In this document: piece after piece, positions 59,479-64,000 of the stretch
Numbering within the stretch: the stretch's first letter is position 1
How the letters are laid out: each line of letters starts with the position of its first letter
Origin: Rhizaria sp. SCN 62-66
Lineage: Eukaryota; Rhizaria, unplaced
Length of the DNA stretch: 64,000 nt
Direction: 5' to 3'
Assembly: GCA_001724265.1 (NCBI GenBank)
Contig: MEDY01000028.1
Span: 58,605 to 122,604, forward strand
Made by a program: the position numbers and the translations under genes
Notes under the pieces: model-generated
Told to the model about the DNA's origin: nothing
Database searches by the model: none
The model's input: only the letters and a program-made list of their open reading frames with translations

Positions 59479-60096
59479 TCACTTGTGCGCGTCAATCTCC
59501 ATGATCTCCTTCTCTGCATTGACCATTTCCTTGGCCAGCGCGGCGGACCTGAACTCTGCGGCGTCCTCCCCGGGCGCCGCTGAGGCCACAAGTACCGTAC
59601 CCGCGGTCACGCTGCGCACGGTCTCGACGCGCGTCCCCGCGGCTGCGGCTGCCGCGGCGGCGGCGGGGGTCACGGGCGCACCCGTCTCGGCGTTGAGCGT
59701 CGCCACGGCCGGCTGCGGCGCAGCGCGGGCCTGGTCCAGTGCTAGTAGCAACGCGCGCGAGTGTGATAAAGCGGCTTGCTGGCAGGCACGGATTGTGCCG
59801 CCGACGTGGACACACGTGAGGGTGCACGGCCGGCCCTTGATCTTGCGCGTGGCCTTGAGCACGGACCACAGCAGACGGTAGTGGTCCCGCGATGCGCGCG
59901 CGATGACGAGCCCCGTGAGCGCGTTGTAGTATTTGACTGAGAGCGAAGAGGCGAGGCAGCCGGCGCCGTAGTCGCCCCACTGCGACTCGAGCGTCTGCGC
60001 AAGCGCGCGGTAGATGACGGCCGAGCCGAAGGACTGGTCGACCTGGCCGTCGTCAAACGACAGCACGCACAGCAGGTAGCGGTTCTTCACGCGCAT
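59479..60096 (-). CDS. POP5: RNase P/MRP protein subunit POP5
   Basis: Small protein of the RNase P and RNase MRP ribonucleoproteins (tRNA 5' maturation, rRNA processing). Intronless, 205 aa. It opens MRVKNRYLLCVLSFDDGQVD (animal POP5: RFKHRYLLCEL), then SLSVKYYNALTGLVIARASR, YRLLWSVLKATRKIKGRPCT and the signature HVGGTIRACQQAAL. The last 70 residues are an Ala-rich extension (nine consecutive Ala codons near 59640) ending in a charged helix. Other POP5 proteins are about 150-175 aa. The stop is TGA (59479-59481). AAGTGAG there could be read as a weak donor, but it lacks the GTACG start of every other intron here. Confidence 0.9.
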   Translation of the reverse strand: MRVKNRYLLCVLSFDDGQVDQSFGSAVIYRALAQTLESQWGDYGAGCLASSLSVKYYNALTGLVIARASRDHYRLLWSVLKATRKIKGRPCTLTCVHVGGTIRACQQAALSHSRALLLALDQARAAPQPAVATLNAETGAPVTPAAAAAAAAAGTRVETVRSVTAGTVLVASAAPGEDAAEFRSAALAKEMVNAEKEIMEIDAHK

Positions 60097-60753
60097 TGCG
60101 GGGCAATGTCAGATGTCAGGGACAGACTGCGCGGACTGGCTGCGGCGCGTACACTGCAGACTGCGGACTGCGAACGGGGACTGTGCGGTGGAGCGCGGCG
60201 AAGCTCGGGTCAGCTCAGCGCGGCGCGAGCGAGGTGCTGGAAGCTAAAGCTGCGTAAGCTAGATAGGCGATGGTCGGAGCCGCGCCGCTCAAGCAGATCG
60301 TGAGGCGCGCGGGTGTTTGGTGCGGACTTGATGTGCTCGGCTGAGAGAGACGAGACGGGAGCCGAGTGTCTGCGTATGAAAGGTAACGAGAAAAGAAGAT
60401 AGAATCCGATGTGAGGTGATTTCATTTTATGTCAAAATGAGACGATGCAATACTATAGATAACCCTTATTTTACACATCTGGGGGACGTTTTTATGTGGC
60501 TTGCAGCTCGATCCACGATGCCTCAGGTCAAGCCAGTCATCGTTTGTGGTCGCCGACGAGTCAGAGAACTTATCTTCGCTCTAAACACGTCCATAATTGA
60601 TCGATGTGTTTCCCACGCCCTGCCCATCTATATCCGAACTCCATGCATTTGGGTCTGTGTTATTTTCCTCTCACCGTCTTAACTTGTGCTCTTCCTGGCT
60701 TGTCTTCAAATCTTGCCATCATCCTCTCCTCTCCTCTCTCCCGCAGCTACAAC
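60097..60753. promoter_or_regulatory. Divergent intergenic region (POP5 / p47)
   Basis: About 650 bp. GC-rich and A/G-biased near POP5, pyrimidine-rich (CTCTCC repeats, 60720-60745) just before the p47 start. No gene seen. Confidence 0.45.
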
Positions 60754-62190
60754 ATGTGTACGTCACTTTCTCAGGATGCAACTCAATTTCTAAGATAAAT
60801 CCGTGCATGAGCAGCACTCACCAATATCCTTGCTTTCTGAATGTTTTATATTGACTGTATAGCGAATATCCACGGCGTGCACTCCGGCAAGAAGGACGAC
60901 GACAAGAAGAGGAAGGACGTCGAGGAGTTCAACGTCGGTGGCGCTCAGTCCTCCACCGCCGTTCAGCGCCCGATCCGCACAGACGACTCGCTTACCGGCG
61001 ACCTTGTCTCCCACGCCCGCGCTGCAGGTACGCGCCATAGCACTCACTTGGACGCAGCTCTAATATGCAACGTGAGCCGTTCTGTGTAGATTACTCGAAT
61101 ATGCGATAATCGTTGGATTTTTTTGCACATGTATTGTCGGTTGCGTTGAACTAATCTTCACCCGCGTATCTGTATCTGCTGGTTTGATTATATCTCACAT
61201 CCCTCACTCACCACGATCGTCACCCTAAATGTACTGATGTCTGTTTGTTACTGTCGCACCACGCTGTCATCACACTTAGGCCAGAATGCTGGCGACGCCC
61301 CCGCTGAGATTGTTCTCTACCGCAACGGTTTTATTGTTGGCGGTGGCGCTTTCCGCGACCTCGCCAACCCCCAGAACCAGGGTACGTAGCACGACTAACA
61401 TGAACAATTACTAATTCATGTGTGTATTCTGGCGATAGTTGTGCATTGATGTCATATCCATTACCTGTTGGTTGAAACATATCATATACTAATTTTTCTA
61501 TCGTTGTGCTTTTGTTCTACGTTGCTACATGCTATATCTTAGCCATTCTGGCCCAGATCAAGAAGGGCGACGTGCCCCGCGAGATTGAGGCCGACCTTGC
61601 GGCCGCGGGCGCTGGCTCCGAAGGCGAGGTCGGCGTTGCCCTCGTCAACCGCACCACGGAGGACTATGTGGCGCCCAAGCCCAAGTTTGACTTCAAGACC
61701 TCGCAGGGCCAGTCGCTTGGCGGCGCGCCCGCTGGCCCCACGACGTCGTTCGCGTCTGCGCCGGCGCAGGAGCTCAAGCTCAAGGATGGCGAGCCCACGG
61801 GCGTGGTGATGCTCGTGCTGCACCCGCGCGAGCGCGTGAAGCTGACTGTGAACGAGTCCACCACGGTGCGCCAGATTTACCAGCACATGAAAGCGCTGTC
61901 AAAGGTCGACCAGTTCCAGATGCTCGTACGTCCATAAGTTACTCGAGATGTATCAACTGGATTGTTGAAATTGATGCTATTTTCATGATTTCGTTTCATT
62001 AAGCACTCTTATTTACGTGATAATGTGTTATTATCAGTTGTTCATATCTCATCAAATTATGAACATCTTGTCTCCGTGTTCTGTCAATCTCGTACCGTAG
62101 GCTGGCTTCCCCCCCACTGCGCTGACGAACCCCGACGCCACCGTCAAGGAAGCCCGTCTCCTTAACTCTTCCGTCCAGCAGCAACTCTGA
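60754..62190 (+). CDS. NSFL1C: p47/Shp1-type SEP-UBX cofactor of Cdc48/p97
   Basis: Adaptor linking the AAA ATPase Cdc48/p97 to membrane fusion and ubiquitin tasks. Five exons: 60754-60757, 60863-61027, 61280-61381, 61543-61925 and 62101-62190; all introns start GTACG[TC] and end TAG. The first coding exon is only ATG plus T. The joined 247-aa product reads MSNIHGVHSGKKDDDKKRKD, EEFNVGG, then the SEP domain (EIVLYRNGFIVGGGAFRDLA, IKKGDVPREIEADL). The UBX domain follows (VVMLVLHPRERVKLTVNEST, AGFPPTAL, ATVKEARLLNSSVQQQL), with the FP loop that contacts p97. Compared with animal p47 the N-terminal UBA domain is missing. Ends in TGA. Confidence 0.9.
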
Positions 62191-62595
62191 GCGCCCCTAC
62201 AGACACTGACTCTGCCTAATATCGACATGCGCAAATGAACTTGTAATGCGGAACGTAAGACCGTAAGAATCAAGAACGTACAGTGCAGCTGCTATCCCAG
62301 CACCTTGCTCATCAATCTGGCTGATTTCGTACAATTGTTCTTAGCTTTCTGACGGTATCTGATCATGACCACATACATATGTACATCACAAAGCAACTTA
62401 GTCCTTCAGACAATACAAAGTATAACTGTTTACTTCGCTTGAACAAGCATGTGTATTCGCTTTGTAGTAGTCACGAAACGAATGTGGGGCTAAATATCAT
62501 TGGAAAATCAAGATACACATTTAAAATAAAATTTGTTTGTCGAATGCATCCATATCAGTCAATGTGCAGATGGCTATGACTAGTCTGATTCACGT
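62191..62595. other. Convergent AT-rich spacer
   Basis: Between the 3' ends of p47 (+) and the RJL GTPase (-). No gene seen. Confidence 0.5.
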
Positions 62596-63427
62596 TTACT
62601 CAGACAGCTTAGCAACCGTGCGCTGCAGCAGCTCTGAGAACATCAGGTTCACTGCAGAGGTGAACGCAATAACAAAAACACAAAAGTATACGCGTGAGCA
62701 GCGGAGTAAAATAACATTTAGACTCAAACAGATTCGAGATGAGCTACTTAAGCGAATAAAAGTTGATGACGTACCGTCATGCCCCGACTTTGCCGAGGTC
62801 TCGTAGTAGCCAATGCTATGTGCGGCGGCCCAGCGGCGGCCCTCTTCCTCAGAGACCTGTCGCTGTGGCCCCGCGGCGTCGTCGTCAGCCTTGTTGGCGG
62901 CGACGACAGTGATGAGCGGGCGCGCGCCGTGCTTTTCGGCCTCGCGCAGCCACTTTTCGAGGTTTTCGAACGACGCGCGCGCCGTGACATCGTAGACGAG
63001 CAGCATAGCCTGAGTGTGCTCGTAGAACTCGGTGCGCACATCAGCGAAGTCGGGGTCGCCGGAGAGGTCCCAGAAGTTGACGCGGACCTCAAGCGAGTCG
63101 TTTGTGCTGTTCCCGCCACTGCGAGTAGGAGGCAAGTCTAGCACCACAGGTCGCACGCCGAAGTCGACACCAATCGTCGAGATGTAGCGGGAGATAAACT
63201 TTTGCTCACAGTACCGCTTGATCAGGCATGATTTGCCCACGCCAGTGTCGCCTATAGTGTGTGCAGAGGCGATATGAGGTTTCAATGTGTGTTGTGAGTG
63301 AAGCGGGGAATATGGGTGACAAAACAAGGTCGTGTGCAGTCGGACTTCCGTCAGTGAATGAGTGGTTCTACGTACCTGCGCTAAGCAACTTGACTCGGAT
63401 ATATTTCCTTTCCGGTAGTGCCATCAT
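62596..63427 (-). CDS. RJL: RJL-family small GTPase (DNAJC27/RBJ type, no J domain)
   Basis: Rab-like GTPase. Three exons: 63427-63376, 63251-62775 and 62651-62596; introns start GTACGT, phases 1 and 1. The 194-aa protein has the P-loop GDTGVGKS (18-25), then CLIKRYCEQKFISRYISTIG, switch II WDLSGDPDF, AMLLVYDVTARASFENLEKW, ANKAD and ETSAKSGHD. RYCE, EFYEHTQ and the replacement of the DxxGQ motif by DLSGD mark the RJL family, which is retained mainly in organisms that build flagella. There is no C-terminal cysteine for prenylation, normal for RJLs. The J domain present in many RJLs is absent, and TAA follows KLSE. The second ATG, 63424-63422, is an alternative start. Confidence 0.88.
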
Positions 63428-63841
63428 TTGATATACCACCTCAAAAGCGTTGCCCAAGATGATTGATCGAGCCGTTATCGCGAGTTGAAGTTCGATGCTG
63501 GCAGTTCGCAAAAAGTCGCGGCATTTGCTGGGCGGACGGCAAAGCACAGAGCCGCGCCAGATGGCTAACTTCAGAGCTGCACTCTACGATGAAAGTAACG
63601 TCAATAGGGGTCTGTTTATCACGATGACATTTTAGACATGTCTACCTATACTGTCTTTTAGTGACACCTTTTGTGCAAATGCTCATATATTAGCGCTAGA
63701 CGTTTCTGTGAGCGGTCATTTTCGTGTTCACTGTACTTCGACGTTCCTTCACGTTTCGTCTTGCAACGTATATCAATTCATATCTGAGCGATTCCACTCA
63801 CATTTTCGATTACCACTTTCACTAAAACAACTTCCATATAG
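63428..63841. promoter_or_regulatory. Divergent promoter region (RJL / eS19)
   Basis: About 410 bp between divergent starts. ATATAG directly before the eS19 ATG could be a splice acceptor of a 5' UTR intron. No other element identified. Confidence 0.4.
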
Positions 63842-64000
63842 ATGTCTGGCGCCACTGTCAAGGATATCCCCGCTCAGAAGTTCGTCGCGACCCTCGCGGC
63901 CCACCTCAAGAAGTCTGGCAAGTACGAGCTCCCTGCCATGCACGACCTCATCAAGACCGGCTGCCACAAGGAGCTCCCTCCCCAGGACGCTGACTGGTAC
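63842..64000 (+). CDS. RPS19: Ribosomal protein eS19, N-terminal part (3' end outside window)
   Basis: Small-subunit ribosomal protein. The 53 visible codons read MSGATVKDIPAQKFVATLAA, HLKKSGKYELPAMHDLIKTG and HKELPPQDADWY. They match the eS19 start (VTVKDV, FLKKSGKLKVPEW, HKELAPYDENWFY). The gene runs off the window edge. Codon use is strongly biased to C/G-ending codons, as for HSP60. Confidence 0.95.
   Translation, partial: MSGATVKDIPAQKFVATLAAHLKKSGKYELPAMHDLIKTGCHKELPPQDADWY

Overview
This is a nuclear genome segment from a unicellular eukaryote (protist) that I cannot place to a lineage. Spliceosomal introns, a mitochondrial HSP60, a bacterial-type mitochondrial ribosomal protein L19, a mitochondrial carrier, ASF1, a Pol III subunit, a cullin and an RNase P/MRP subunit show this. 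Coding DNA is very GC-rich (GC3-biased, alanine-rich proteins), while most spacers and introns are AT-richer. Genes are dense and alternate strands, giving many divergent and convergent pairs.

Layout: 1-1776 a cullin (5' end cut by the window edge); 2354-4246 (-) two members or fragments of a Pro/Arg/Cys-repeat family; 4820-6583 (-) a MORN-repeat protein; 7489-8844 (+) the intact secreted paralogue of that family; 9067-12156 (-) a membrane-anchored GT4 glycosyltransferase; 12387-13859 (+) ESF2/ABT1; 14515-20046 (-) a CCCH + DEAH helicase + RBR E3 fusion; 20983-22168 (-) a 2-oxodicarboxylate carrier; 22.2-25.6 kb a large stretch without a recognisable gene; 25583-40861 (-) a giant (about 5,090 aa) low-complexity RRM protein; 41925-45185 (-) an RS-rich RNA-binding protein; 45725-47482 HSP60; 48010-48426 (-) a small secreted protein; then ASF1, PTPA, MRPL19 (-), RPC5, citrate synthase, POP5 (-), p47/NSFL1C, an RJL GTPase (-) and the start of ribosomal protein eS19 at the right edge.

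The main discovery is a changed genetic code. Seven in-frame TAG codons lie inside five otherwise open genes: two in the repeat-family gene, one in MORN, two in the glycosyltransferase, one in the helicase-RBR gene and one in the giant RRM gene. Two TAGs align with CAG (Gln) of the neighbouring paralogue, one sits in the glycosyltransferase motif VVP-x-GVD, and one lies inside an RRM whose two halves flank it. All 20 genes whose 3' end I can see stop at TAA (11) or TGA (9), none at TAG. The simplest reading is that UAG codes for glutamine and only UAA/UGA terminate. A conventional annotation would break these five genes or call them pseudogenes.

A second genome-wide feature is the intron 5' splice site. 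All 15 introns I could define begin GTACG followed by T or C, so position +4 is always C, unlike the usual GTAAGT/GTATGT.
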